From Pseudoscleropodium purum (lineage: Eukaryota; Streptophyta; Bryopsida; Hypnales; Brachytheciaceae), in contig OZ017795.1 of assembly GCA_963969395.1 (NCBI GenBank), positions 20,689,063 through 20,753,062 of the forward strand: a DNA stretch of 64,000 nt, written 5' to 3'. A model generated the notes under the pieces. The model had not been told where the DNA came from. It saw nothing but the letters and a program-made list of their open reading frames with translations, and did no database searches. This document shows positions 46,101 through 59,508 of the stretch, piece after piece. Every line of letters starts with the position of its first letter. Within the stretch, counting starts at the first letter, position 1. The position numbers and the translations under genes were made by a program.

Positions 46101-48019
46101 CCTGCAATTCTTGGGAACAATTGTTTCCAAAAAAAATTTAAAACATAAACAAATAAAAATAATTCATTCTTGAAATGAAGAAAAAAGTTGAAAGAAAAAT
46201 TTCATTTTTTTCCAGATGTATGGCAATCAATGTGCCACATCAACAAGCTATTGCAAGCTAGTTCTTGCAGTTTGAGAACTCATTGCCCTCCAAGGCTAAA
46301 AACTCCTCCAATACCACCTAAAAATCAATTTTTAAATTTAACAAATAATATCTTCAGTATTGAAGACTTTAAGAAAATTTCTACATCAAATGGAGATTAT
46401 GTTGAATGATTCATAGTAAAAAGACATTAAGTTAAATCCCCATTTGATGTAGAATAAACAAGTGTTACATGGTTCATATCCTAATTCCTTTTGATTTCTC
46501 TATACCACCATAATTTCTACAACAAATGGGGACTTGAAATCCAATGGAAGTAGGATATAGCCAATTTTACAGTCTTAGTTTACAAAGAAAGCCCATCTAA
46601 AAATCAAGTTTTAAATTTTGGAAGATCCTAATTCTATTGGATTTAAGAGATATCAAATTGAAAACATATTCTTGGTCTCACTAGATTATAAGACTTTAAA
46701 TCCTCTTAACTTAAACTTTTTATACTAAAAATTGTAAATTTAAACTTTTTCATGTTGAAAAATTGGGTTGAGGGTTCTGGAAAAAAAATCAACTTCTTGT
46801 GATTTTCATTCTACAAAAAACTTTTATGTCAAAGTCAAAGCACAAGATAGAAAGAAAATCAAAATTGTTGATATGGTAGTTCAAAGATTAAATTGGAATG
46901 CACTAATTCCAATAGTGAGATTGATTTGGATGCAAATTAAACCATCTACAATTTTTTTTTTAAATTGTTAAAATTGAATTCAAAAACTAATCCAATACAT
47001 TATTTTCTCAAAAATTTATTAAGATTGTTCACAAAATAAGAAGCTTAGTAATTTTCACATCACTTATTAAAATGGAATGAATCCAATCTCTTCATGTAAA
47101 CAAAAATAGAATCTATAAGAAGTAGTTTAAAAAAAATTATATCAAATTTGTGTGAATTTTTTTGTTTCTTTCTCTTGCTTGTTTTAGGCTTATTGTGGCA
47201 TAAGTTTTTCTCACACACCGATTGAAATAAAAAGTATATTCTTCCAATGCTAATTAGTTTTCCTATTTTGACTAAAAGTTTCAAAAAATCTTGACAAAAT
47301 TGAGATTATAGGCTCATGGCTGAACCTTCAATAGTCCCTCGAGGCGCCTCTTGCAATTTTAGGAATTAATCAAATCAAATAATAGAAATATTGAATCAAA
47401 GATACAAAGGTTAAAATCATGAATTCATCCAAATTCAAAAATCGTATAAGAAACAACAATGAAACATATTCTATCAGATCAATTGCAACCTTTCTAAATT
47501 AAAGGTATATTCAATTTCAAATCTTGTAAAGCATTGGGCGTCTCTTAAATCCATCTTGTCACCAAAATAGGATCATTGAACAATACAAATCATGAAAATC
47601 AATAGACATCATTTGATTTGAAATCTCATACTTATTTTTAGTCAATTCTATATATTTTCGGGCACATAGAATACCTCTGAGCATTAGCTCTCATCCTTTA
47701 ATTTCAAGGGGCTCTCTAAAGTCGATGCCCAACCCTATATGTTGCACACGAACTTATTGAAATCAACTAGTGAGTCTTTAACTCCTTAGTGCACTAAATG
47801 TGAATGAGGAACATAGAGATTTCAAAGACTTCTTTAATCACAAAACTTTTCATTCATTTGAACCAATGCTTGACTTGAAGAAAACCACACTTTTTGTATG
47901 ATAATTATAATGAAATTGAAGTAAATAATATTATAATTATAAGTATATATAAGCAAAAGCATGTAAGAAATGAAGAAAGGATTTAAGAGCTAAGGGGTGA
48001 ATGAAAACAAGATGTATAC
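43140..48019. other. AT-rich intergenic DNA
   Basis: No gene, RNA or clear repeat could be supported. Short frames (for example 46188-46409, 46768-46971) are Lys/Asn/Ile-rich as expected by chance in AT-rich DNA. Confidence 0.45.
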
Positions 48020-48149
48020 CCGGATGCAGAAGCGTGGGTTTCAATCTCAAAATTGAGCCGGGCATTGAAGTCATTCCGAGGAACTCAGAAGCTTGGCAAC
48101 AACCTCCGATCGTGCGCAAGCCCAACATGTTCACGAGTTCCATTTTCAT
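48020..48149 (-). CDS. Orphan first-exon candidate, unrecognised
   Basis: On minus, an ATG at 48149 opens MKMELVNMLGLRTIGGCC, continues ASEFLGMTSMPGSILRLKP and reaches a good donor (GG/GTATAC) at 48019. The piece stands out by its higher GC. TTAAACCCTGAA lies upstream, as in plant promoters. No continuing exon was found in the AT-rich DNA below 48.0 kb, so this may be the stump of a broken gene or a false call. Confidence 0.25.
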
Positions 48150-48526
48150 GTTTTGGTTCTGGTTCTGCTTCTAGGATTCCTCTTGTGTGGAGCTACTGAG
48201 TTTCGTACCACTCTTTTGATGAATCTTTCAGGGTTTAAGGAAACGTAGTAATTACTTTACATTCCGATTCTTGTTCAGTAGTGATTTAGCCGACTTTTGT
48301 GATGTTTTTCAATCTTTGGGGGGTATACATAGCTGTAGAATGTAGTCTCTCAAGAATCGAAAAGAAAGCAGTTAAGAACAATATTACATGGAATAGGATG
48401 GAAGATTTCATTTTCCAGTAAACCTAGCGTCTTTGCAGTTTTGAGATCTTAGATGAAGCCAACAGCGGGAGAGTCGTTTTGTTTTTGCAACAAAAGAGGA
48501 TTGGAGATTCTTGTGAGTTGGTTGCA

Positions 48527-48551
48527 GGTGTGTGTGTGTGTGTGTGTGTGT
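48527..48551. repeat. (TG)n microsatellite
   Basis: About twelve TG units, in the GC-richer island at 48-51 kb. Confidence 0.9.
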
Positions 48552-49019
48552 TGGGCGCGTGTGCAGCATTTAGCTTCTTGCTAGATTGTGAATCGGAAGG
48601 TGAGAATTTGTTTCAGAACATATGGCATTGCTTGGGTTTGTTGCTCCGAACGTTTGTCTTGAATCATATGAAGCGGGATTCGAGGTGACCAATATTTGTT
48701 CTACTTTTTATGCATATCTTGAATGGCGGTACTTTAATGTGTAGTGATGTGTTTGTTGTGGCGGCTCTGAAGTACACAGGGAAGTGCAATATTTGAGCTA
48801 CTTTCAGACAGTGGTCCCAAATGTGATTCTCAGAATTAGCTCTAGAAACACTGTCAAATGTGCTGAAATTCAAATTTAATACTGTGTGTTATTTGAAGTA
48901 ATACTAAGATTTTTTTGTGGTCTTAGGGAAGTATTTGTAGAAGTCTTTCTTAATTTTGCCACGTTTGTTAATACTAGTCATATGCTTGCTGAAATGCCTG
49001 AACTGATGATTTTTAATTG

Positions 49020-51150
49020 CAATGCTCTTAAAGACGAAGAGTTTTCTTGGCCGTAGACAACGCCCTCGAAACCTTGAAGAAACTTTGAAGGCAATCGAGT
49101 GTCGTAGTGCTGTTATAGGTACTCAATTGCAATATATCAAGAGGATCGAATGCCTGAGTGGGGCGTAGACGTAGGCATTGGTTCCACATCGAACAAGAGA
49201 AGATTACGAGTTGTGCCAGGCAAAAAATTTTGACTTCAAAACTTAGAGCAGGAGTCCAGTGTCATCACCATCTGCTGCATTGAAGGTACTCGGTGCCCTT
49301 GACACGTTGTCAATAGCCTAGAATACCCTTCGTTCAAGACAATGTTCGGGGAGAACCGCCGATCAGTTCATTGTTAGCCGATGCCTTCGGGAAAGTAACC
49401 GGATGGAGTATGAAAATGGAGGATCCAAAACTGGACCAGAAATTGGTAGGACCATCATTCAACCGGTATGTGGATATGTAGCCGTGACATTCATGAAATT
49501 GTCAAAGTTTAGGCTTGCCACTTCAAATCCAAAGTCTATACCTGGGTTGGTGGAGGCGGAATTGTTCTCATACAAGGTGTGAATCTCTTTGAACTTGTTC
49601 ATTGAGGGACTTTTAACGTTTGGATAGGGTGAGGGTGGGTATAGCTTTAGGGTTGGTCGTGGTGGCCTGCCTCCTGCTCCGTTATCCGTGTCTGCCCGAT
49701 GTAATAAAATTTGGAGTTTAGTTTCACAACCGGCATGTCTTTGGAATATGATTGTAGCCTTTGCAAATTTGAAGTTGAAGGAAAGTGGCCGGTGAGAATT
49801 TGATTCCAGAGGATGCAATCAATGCCCTTGCGAAAAAAACCCGGCTCCTTCTCCAAAGAGGAGGCAAATTACCCGGGAAGCTCCGAAAACTTCCAGAACG
49901 CTGGTCCATGTAAGTTTTAATCAATGCTTGAACGTTTATGCTGATGGATATCCTTTGGAGGACCGGGACAGGCATTTCTCCACAGTTGCCGCCAGACAGT
50001 ATGTTCCGACACCAAATTTGGGGAGTCTATATAGACGAGGACCTGCTGGGGCATCTTGTTGGAGAAACGTACCAATCTTTTCATTATGTATTGAAATGTT
50101 TGACAAATTTCCAGGATCTAGAGTTGAAATCTTTGAAGAAGATTTAAGCAGGTTGAGAATGTTGCAAGAACGATGTGACTTTTTGGTTTCAGAGATGAAG
50201 CCACCATCATCATGTCAGGATTACTGGTTCAGGGTTCAGGGCCAGGATGACCCTGTCATGATACCTTGATCAAGAGGGGGCTGGTGGTGGTGTTGGTGCT
50301 GCCCTATATGTAACTGAATTTGTCCGAGCTTAGAAAATCCTCAATTTTCTGAACTTCTATAAGCTGTTCAAATTCTCCTTGCAAGTTTAATATCGAAGCT
50401 TTACTGAGTTGCGTGTCTTTATCTTGGTTTCAGGAGCTTCCAGCTGAAGCTTTTCAAAATTCTGTTGTTGTTTGACATGTGCAAGCTTGAAGACGTAGAA
50501 GTGCTGAGTCTACGCAAGTGCTAATCGGAGGCAGTGATGAGGTTTGGGTGACTGAATTTCTTTGCAGAAACTCAAGGACCACCCTCGACCTACACTATGT
50601 AACTTTCTCAACCTCGTGAAAAATCGAAAGTCTCTAATTAAGCTTACAGAAATTAGACGTAGTTTTTATGGCAGTTTTGTTTGACCGCCAAGTGTAGCTA
50701 GGTTCTGGCTTATCAAATCTGACCGACCAGCGAAGGCATGAAACTGTACCCTTTCACTGACAAGATCTTGTGAAGTTCGCCATGAATTTTTTTGTATGCT
50801 TCAAATAAATCTTGTTTCCTTTTACTATTGAGACTCTTGTGAAGTCACGAAGTATGCAACTTTCCTTATGCATTAGGAGATTGCGAATCTTGAATGATTG
50901 CATTAAGAATATTTGGGCCTCGAAATTAGGGCACCTACTAAGGTTATATGAGTATGGCAACTTAAAGGAATCGTTTGGAGGGATCCAGATTCCAGAACTC
51001 CTGCAATTCATACATTGAACATTTGCTGCAGATGCAGCACTTGTAAGTCGTCAATTGTCGAAACTGGCGGTGTCGTCAAAACTGCAAGATACTTTGCCAG
51101 GTTCTAACCAGGAAGATGATTCAATGATGGAGTTGCACTTGTATTCGATT
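49020..51150 (+). pseudogene. Degenerate NB-LRR-like (disease-resistance type) relic
   Basis: Plus-strand frames give scattered leucine-rich pieces broken by stops: CLTNFQDLELKSLKKI near 50097, CKLEDVEVLSLRKC near 50483, then RRLRILNDCIKNIWASKLG and HLLRLYEYGNLKESFGGI near 50875-50975. The spacing and the L..L.L..C and GNLKE patterns resemble the LRR part of plant NB-LRR proteins. No NB-ARC motif (P-loop, GLPL, MHD) was found. A minus-strand reading at 49650-49870 also gives LRR-like text (ILTGHFPS, NLQRLQS), so orientation is not fully secure. It is not translatable as it stands. Confidence 0.4.
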
Positions 51151-54100
51151 TAATAGTACATTACTACATTAATGTTCTTGCTACTCCTCGTACCTTAATC
51201 GTTGCATTCTGAGCGACAACAGCCCTCAGAGCACTGGTCAAGCCACCCAGAGGGAACGCCAATTTTCCTTGAGGCCTTGCACAAAATTTAAGTCCCTTCT
51301 GGGTTGAAGGCTGTCCTCAACTACTCATTAGAAGAAGATTACAACAGGGGCCAATTCTCCCATACGTTAAGGCCTTGAGGCCAAGAACCTGGGACGATTC
51401 AACAAAACCTAAAAAAGATAGAGAGAGGATCTAAAATTTTCAAGGACACTTTACATTTAGAGGCCAATTACACAAAATCCAAGGAATCTAATTTGTTGAA
51501 AAATAATAATATTATATTAAAAAAACTAATTAATTGAAATCTGACATTGGCCCTTATTTTTGGTGCACTTAATTAGTGAGGTCGGGCTATGTCAATTTAT
51601 GTCTTTTTTTAATAAAAAATTCATTTCACCTAAAAAGTTTGACCTCTAGGTGTAATTGGTTGGGATTGATTTTAGGGTGTTGTCCTATCACAAGTGAGGA
51701 TTTTGGGCTTTTGGCATGACAAATTAGCTAGGCATCTAACTGTAAAGTGATCCTAAGATCAAATTCTTAAATTTCAAAGCATTCAATGTGAAGGTTGTCT
51801 TCTTTGCCACATGAAGTGACACCCAAGTCATTCTACATCGAAATGTAGTGTTAGTTGAACACTCTTAGGAATTATACTAAGAGTTCATCTTAGAGTTCAT
51901 GTTCCAAATGTTAGAGTTCATCCATCTTAGGATTTGAGAATTTAGGTTTGAGAAAGCTCCTTGGCTTGACATTGTTGTCAAGTCAAGTTTTGTGAATGTT
52001 TTTGAAGAGAGTTGTGTGTTTTGCTTTGTTTGGAGATGATGGATTATAAAGCTTTATTTTTTCTCTTAAGTTTACACTCTTCGATTCTCCCTTTGTGGAG
52101 TGAGAGCCACTAGACTATGTGTGTGTAGATGCATAGTTTTCTCACTTGACAACAATATCCTTCTTTCTTTCTTGTTGTATCTAACTTGAGTGGAAAGACA
52201 AAATTTCAAGTTCTAGATTGTTGCTAGTATTTATAGTTGTAGTAGAGTACTTTGAGGGTGTGTTTGTTATGGATTCTTATTTAGTTTTTGATTGCATACT
52301 GAGTGTTAGTTATAGCACTCAATCTATTTTGTGCTATGATCTTTATTTACACGACATCTCTAGGTGCTCACTACATGGATTTTTCAAGTTGTATTGGAGT
52401 TGTGTTAGCCTAGAATTTTTGAAATCTCTTTTAAGCCTAGTGAAATTAACCTTTAAAAGACCAAGGCACATTTTAGACACAAATTGTGAAAAATTGTTAC
52501 TTTTTAGAGGGAATGAAAAAAAATGATTTTTTTTTTCAAAATTCAATAGTATAAATTTGCACTAAACTACTATAGACATGTGTGGAAAAAAAAATTTAAA
52601 AACATTGACTACACAAGTTGAAAGATTATAATATTTGAAGTTAAAAAAAAAGGTTATTTCCCACTAGTGCCAATAGACTTTAACTCTACCTAAAGTGAGA
52701 TTTTTACACTTTAAATTGTTATTTTTTTACATTTCCATCTTGTACCATATAATTTATATACCTGCCAAATTTCAGGATTTAAAGAAGAGTTTTGTAGTTC
52801 ATGCCCGAGTTGCCTTAAAAGTTCAAGGCAACATAATTTTTTATCTAGGCATTCAATTGTAAGAAACAATTATATTCCCACTAAGGGAGTATTTGTTCAT
52901 ACCTTGTGTCATAGTTTGAAGAATATCAATTAAAAATAACTTCATACACACCTATACAAGATCACCTACATACTTTAAGAGTCATTCATTCCTTTAAAGA
53001 TTAAATATTAAATTTGAACTTTGATAGTAGTATGGCTTCCTACATTTTTCCTTTGTTTTTACCATGGTCCTTGTATTCATCATGAGATGAATTTTTGGCC
53101 TAGAAGAACTTTTGAGGTTTAGAGTGAATTATACATTGAACTTAGTAAGACTATGCAGTTGTTGTGTGTGTTGTACTTTGGGTGGATAGTGACTTATTTT
53201 TTACTCATGCAATGATCATTTTTAATGAATTCATTGATTAATTTAGAATGTAATGAATTTTTATTAAAATACTCTTCCCCAACCATATTTATATTTTCTA
53301 GACCAACATGTATGGGCAAACGGTATGGATTAATGGCTCGTGTATTTCGTATTTATATTTCTTGTATATAAATTTGTATCCATATTTGTACAATACATAT
53401 ACCATCTCATACCATATCTCAAAATATCCATATCCATATCCATATTTCTTATTTTTCAAGATCAATGGTGTCAAAGGAAGGAGGGGAAATTATTTTTTTA
53501 GAATCAACGATTTTCATTTTTTTCTAGTGAGGGGGGGAGATGTTAATTGAAACTAAATGTGTTGCATTGGTTTTGCAATCACACAAATTTGAAAATAAAT
53601 TTGATTCAAATCTATAGTAGGGGGGGGGGGATTTTTTTTTAAAAGATTAACAACTCTAGTTGTATCTTAGAGGCAAGAAGAGGCCAAATTAACTTGCCTA
53701 TAATCACAATAGAAAGTGAGACCATTTTAATGTAAGAGCCTTGGCACTTGAAATATAGCAACATTAAATGAAGATCAATAGCATAATATTGGGTGCAAGC
53801 TAATAAGGTAAAGTTTTCAAAAAAGTGGCTTGCTTTTAGTCTTTAGAACCTTTTTGCCTAAATATAGGATCATTCTTCCTTTACATTTTCATACTTGTTT
53901 TCTGTTCCTCTAAATTTTGTTTCTTTCAACTCTAGTTACAATTGGAAATAAAATGCGTCGAAAAAAACATCATTTTTTGAGTTATTTTTGAATACTTTAT
54001 GTAGCTTCAAAATTGACAAAAATCAACAAAATAGCTCAAATAATGAACCCAAGCACAAAATATTCAAAAAATTCTTTAATGGTTTTTAGAAGATATATAT

Positions 54101-57100
54101 GTTATAATATTGATTTTATGTATATGTGGTTATGGATTTGAAAATAATGTGTTGATTTCCTTACAAATTTCATATGTAAATGACATGATCTTTAAGTGTT
54201 TCAAATTGGATGGAAAGATAAGTATATATGGAAAGATAAATATGGAAGATGAAAAAAGAATGTTTAAGATATTATAAGAAAAAATAGCATTTTTCAATGA
54301 TTCACCAAAACAACCTACTTCAATAAGCATCCAAGGTTGTCTAAGTTTGCAATATGTGATTGAAAATCAACATTGCAACTTTACAAGACCATTCTATGCT
54401 TCTTAGAATCCAATGTACATAAAAAACACAAAGATCCAACGAGAATTGAGTGCTTCTTTGTTTCTTGAAACAAATAAAAGTACTTCCTAGTTTTATGAAT
54501 CCTTTATTATCTTAATTCACTCAATTTAGACAAATTGTGGACACTAACATCATGCAAAAATAAAGAAGTGCATAATCAATTTGAGGTGAAGAATTTTAGA
54601 AGCATTATACAAACAAAATGAATGCCCAATCAATGAGACTTGAAACTTAATCAAATACAAACAATTGCTCAATCACTGTGTCGGATGAATGCATGGTTGA
54701 GTGGACCAAAATCACTATCACAAAGACGTTTTCAATGACGTCTTCTTGTTGCAAGCACTATTGTATATAATAAAGAATGTATGCTTTAATAATAAAAAGT
54801 CATACATTTTATTCTTTAATTGTTTTTTTAAGCAACCACATATTTAATGTTTAGAAAATCACTGACATTAAGTATATAGGGACTTTTGTATGGATTATCA
54901 TGGATTCTCATGATGTCAAAACCATGTATCTAAGCTTGTTTTTTGTATATATAAACTTTTGCAAGGAAAAAAGGAACTCTATAGTAGATAGATATGATGA
55001 TAAGTGTTCCAAATTGATGTTTTAAATCTCATTGATGTATTGCAATTGCCGATTAGGGACATTCTTATAGTCTAAAATGGTATACATATTTTCAAATGTT
55101 CCTATCAAAGCCTTACTTTATTATTTCTTCAATTTTTTTGGACTAATCCATTTGGTATGGAATCTTTTACATGTGTATATTATTGAATGACCTAGTATAC
55201 AATAATATGGCATCATTCTAAAATATATTTATTTGGTATTCTGCCACCTACAAGACCATCCAAATTGCAAATTGAAATTCCAACTAATATTTATAGCCTA
55301 TAACTTTTGCGTACTTTGCCCATATTCATCTAATTTAATATATACATTTTCCCACTTTTATAGGGTACCATAGCATGTGGAATGGATACTATTTTAAAAC
55401 TTACCTATGAACTTCAAGGAAATTCTATTGCTAGGAACTTTGCCACTTCTGGTTCATTCAACCATGCATTTGTCTGGTCTTTGAATTCAATCTAAAAATG
55501 CACAAAAAGATGACCAATCATTGAAATTTGCACTCAATTTACAAATATTTGCTTAAAACTTTATTACAAAAGATTGTTCACAGAAATAGAAACTCACACA
55601 CTAATACAACACCAAGGAAAACAAAGAAGTGGAGAGAGCAAAGAGTGAGCCTTCCAACCTTTTACACTCACTAACTTGAAGCATTTTTCCAAATCCAAGT
55701 TAATTAAACTATTAATGATTCAACAATTGCACATTCTTGGAATCCCATGGCAATTTTTTAAATCAAATTAAAATTTAAGCTCCTATTATTGTGTATTCCT
55801 AAAACCAAATCTCAATTGGACTCTATTCATACAAAACAACAAAAAAAAGTTTATTCACACTTTTTAGACACTTACAATAGTACAAGCTTAAATATTTATA
55901 TTCCTACACTAATTCTCTTGAATTGAGTAATAGTACAAGAATTTTGAATGCATTAATATAAAACAATTATTATTTGATTGCAAACATCCACCTTCAACAA
56001 AGCACTTATGTAGGATTTAAATCATTGGTTGCATTAGTTTTTTTGAATTAGAGAAAATAATTATGCTTTTAATTTCCTTACGCTAAGAGCTACTCAAAAC
56101 CAATCCAACTCATTTTGAAAATTTTAAACTATATTTATTTTTTAATTTAAAAAAAATAATTCATGTATTTTTCTAACAATACTAAACATGTGACAAATTG
56201 AAATTACACTAAAGTCATCACGAAAATATTGTTGATTCTAATGTGCTTCAAAATCCATTCAAACCAAAAATCTTTCACTATAACCCCCAATGTGAAGTTC
56301 AAATACATTTCAAATTTACACTTTTGAATTATAGTCTTTTTTTGTAATTAAAATCATGACTTTTGTATTGAAGTAAATTGGAAGTATGTGATTTTATCTT
56401 TAAATGCCTAATCAACTATTTTATGGTGATTTTATAATTTTGAGCATCATTTTTTAGCAAAATCTTAATTTTTCAAGTTCCTTTAATGCAAACTATATTT
56501 CAATTTAAAAAAAGATTAATATGAAACAAAATTTTAATAAATAATTAAAAATATATATTCTTTATATTCCCATTATTATTAAATTTTCTATAGAGGAAAT
56601 TTTTTATGTTTTAATCATTAAATGTTTTGCCTTTATCACAAGTCAAATTATACTAATATTTAAGTCGATTAAAAAAAATTCAATTGTTGAAAAAATTATA
56701 AGTTTGATGAATTTTAAACATGTTTTCAAAAATTCATTTGAACTAAATCCCTATAAATTTTTCAGATTTGATTATATTATAATATTTTAGAATCTTGATG
56801 ATTAACATCTATTTTAATTACACCAATTCAACAAAAGTTGCAAAATTTGTCATTTAAATATATATTTGTATTTATCTAAAACACCAAGTCTTCAAAGGAT
56901 AAATAGCTCTTCAATTTATCTTAAAGGAATGAAGAGGAATTAGATACGCCCAAATTTAAGATATAAATATATTTAGGACCCTTTTGTTATTATTAAATAT
57001 ATTTTAATAAAGAAATCCATAGATGAGAGAATTAAAATATTTGAATGAGTTGTATCCAAGACAATAAGGCCAATTTTTTTATTCTACTAAAAAAATCTCT

Positions 57101-57836
57101 AAATGGCTTCCAAACTAATATTCTTAAACATGGTTGAATTTCATGATTTTTTACAAATGTGTTTTAGATTTATACTAATTGTGATTGGCATTGATCTTAA
57201 TCAATGAATGTTAGCATGTTAGCATATTAGAGATGTTGTAGGTATATAAACTTGAAATAAAAAATATTGCTATAATGTTGATTGATTTCAAAAGATGACA
57301 ACCTCAAATGCCATTTTTTATAGTTTAGATGAAGATAGCTAAATATTTGAATTTTTATAATTGTAAATTGATATTTCTTCTTGGATTTTTTATTATTAAT
57401 ATTATCTTGAAAATACACTAAATGTAAAATATTATTTGATTTATATGGTTATTTCTAATTTATTTCATAAGATAGTATTTTAAGACTATTTTGCAACAGT
57501 GGTGATTTTTTAATCATATAGTGCCAATTTTGACATATTCTACAAGCATGATGATTTTCATAGTTTATAGAACTATAATTTATCATAGTTTAAAGTAACT
57601 TTAGCATGTCTATACATATCTATATTTATCAATGTATAACTTCAATATATCCATAAATATCTATGTCTAACCACGTGTAAGTGTATGTACATTGTAGACA
57701 TAACAATTGCATTTCCTTTTAGAGTTTTATTATAGACTTTCTAACAATATGTAAGTTAGTAGCTTAGTATGTGTATTGAATTTGTAAGAATCTCAAGAAA
57801 ATTCATGACAAGTGCTTTAAAATTTCAATTATTTTA
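51151..57836. other. AT-rich intergenic DNA
   Basis: No gene could be supported. An imperfect ATCCAT tract lies at about 53426-53444 and a G-run at 53620-53630. Confidence 0.45.
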
Positions 57837-58595
57837 TTAACTCTTTAAGGAGGAGATCTATTGCCAATTGGTTAAACATTATATGAGAACTAAATCATAT
57901 AACCTACTATATTTTGTTTGAATATCAATCTTACATTTATATTACTTGAAACTATTAGATTTTGTTTCATGAAAATTATTGACACTTTTGTTGCAAAAAT
58001 TTGAAAATAAATAAGTAAAAAGAGAAAAAATAATTCAAATTATTTGAATTTTTTTCAAGAGGAACAAGTAGAAATGGAGATTGGTGTGAATATTTTTCAA
58101 TTGGTTATTTTATTATTTACATCCAAGTACAGCTACAACAAAGACTTTGAATTCAAATAAAGTTTTTTTTTTTTTTTATGAAATTGAAGTATAAAATTTT
58201 GATATTTTGTGGTATTGGAAATATGAATTTTCTATTTGTTTTCTATTTTCAAATATTTTGATAGGGAATTCAAATTATTGTGATTTCTTAAAGTTAAATA
58301 TAGAAACAAAAGAATATCAATTACAATATATATTAGAATAATGTGGAATTTTTACTATAAATGAAGGTAAAAATGAAAAAAATCATTTTGTAATGATTTT
58401 AAAATATATTTTAAAAGAATAAAAATATGATTGAAAAAACATAGCATACTATGTTATTTGAATTCTAAAACATGAAGCTTGAAATTGCAAATTTCTTAGT
58501 TTTAATCAGATATAAAAAATGGTTATATTAAAAGTTACATTCAAGGTTAACTAAAGCAAATTCACTTTTGGCATGTGTAAACCTATAGGAGTTAA
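57837..58595. mobile_element. MITE-like element, TTAA-flanked, copy 2
   Basis: It begins TTAA-CTCTTTAAGG and ends CCTATAGGAG-TTAA, so the short inverted ends and the TTAA borders are kept. It aligns along its length with 19615-20454, with many substitutions and some deletions, in the same orientation. No coding frame is present. Confidence 0.65.
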
Positions 58596-59508
58596 GACAA
58601 TGCAAATACTCTTTGATATCTAAATCTTGAGAAAAATAACTATAGCCAAGTTCTATATTTTTCCAAAATTTTTATAATATTTTCACCTACTTTTCTACAT
58701 TCTACACATAGTTCTTATATTTATTATAAAGATAATATACGATTATAAATATGTCATTATACCTCAAATGCTTTTATTTTTATTTTTAAACAATATTTTA
58801 GGAACTAATAGGGCAACTCAAATTTGGATTTGATAATTGTTCTTTTATAGGTGTCATCAAAGCTCATACAAATGATCAAGCAATGATGAACTTCTACTAT
58901 CCTCGAGGCAATATGCAATTGTAATAAAAAAAACTATAGATTTTACAATGGAAAATTCACACAATTAAATTTTGACTCAAACTACAAAACTTAGATTGAT
59001 AAATGCATCTTTAGAGACAAAGATAATGATACTAAAGAAAATTGGACAAACTTGAGTAGTAGAGATGCCTACAATGGTTTATATATTTATTTAGGAGATA
59101 GATGCAATTATTTAATCTTGTGCATTATAGAAATATATTAAAAATTTGAAGTTTGAAGTTCAAATTTTTAGAATATTATATTAGTTAAAATACATTTTAA
59201 ATCCCAAAGTTCATTATTTTATTGGATTTTAAGAATATTTATAAATTTTTGAATATTTTCAAAAATATTCTTCCAAATCAATTATTTTTTTGAGTGTAAA
59301 AGTGGACTAGCCAAGATATAGTAGATTAGACCAATTGTATACCAAAATAAATTATTATCATGAAAGTAAAACAACAAAGATGATTATAATTTTTAAAAAC
59401 ATCACTTGTTGCAAAAATGTTTAATCTTTTGAAGACATTCATTTACACTACACATGATTGAAATACCTAGTTCATTTGAATTGTTAAATTTATAAAATAC
59501 ACAAGACT

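Noticed and set aside
52218..52526. 102-aa plus-strand open frame
   Set aside because: Composition (Leu, Phe, Tyr, Ser) is as expected from AT-rich DNA, with no conserved motif.
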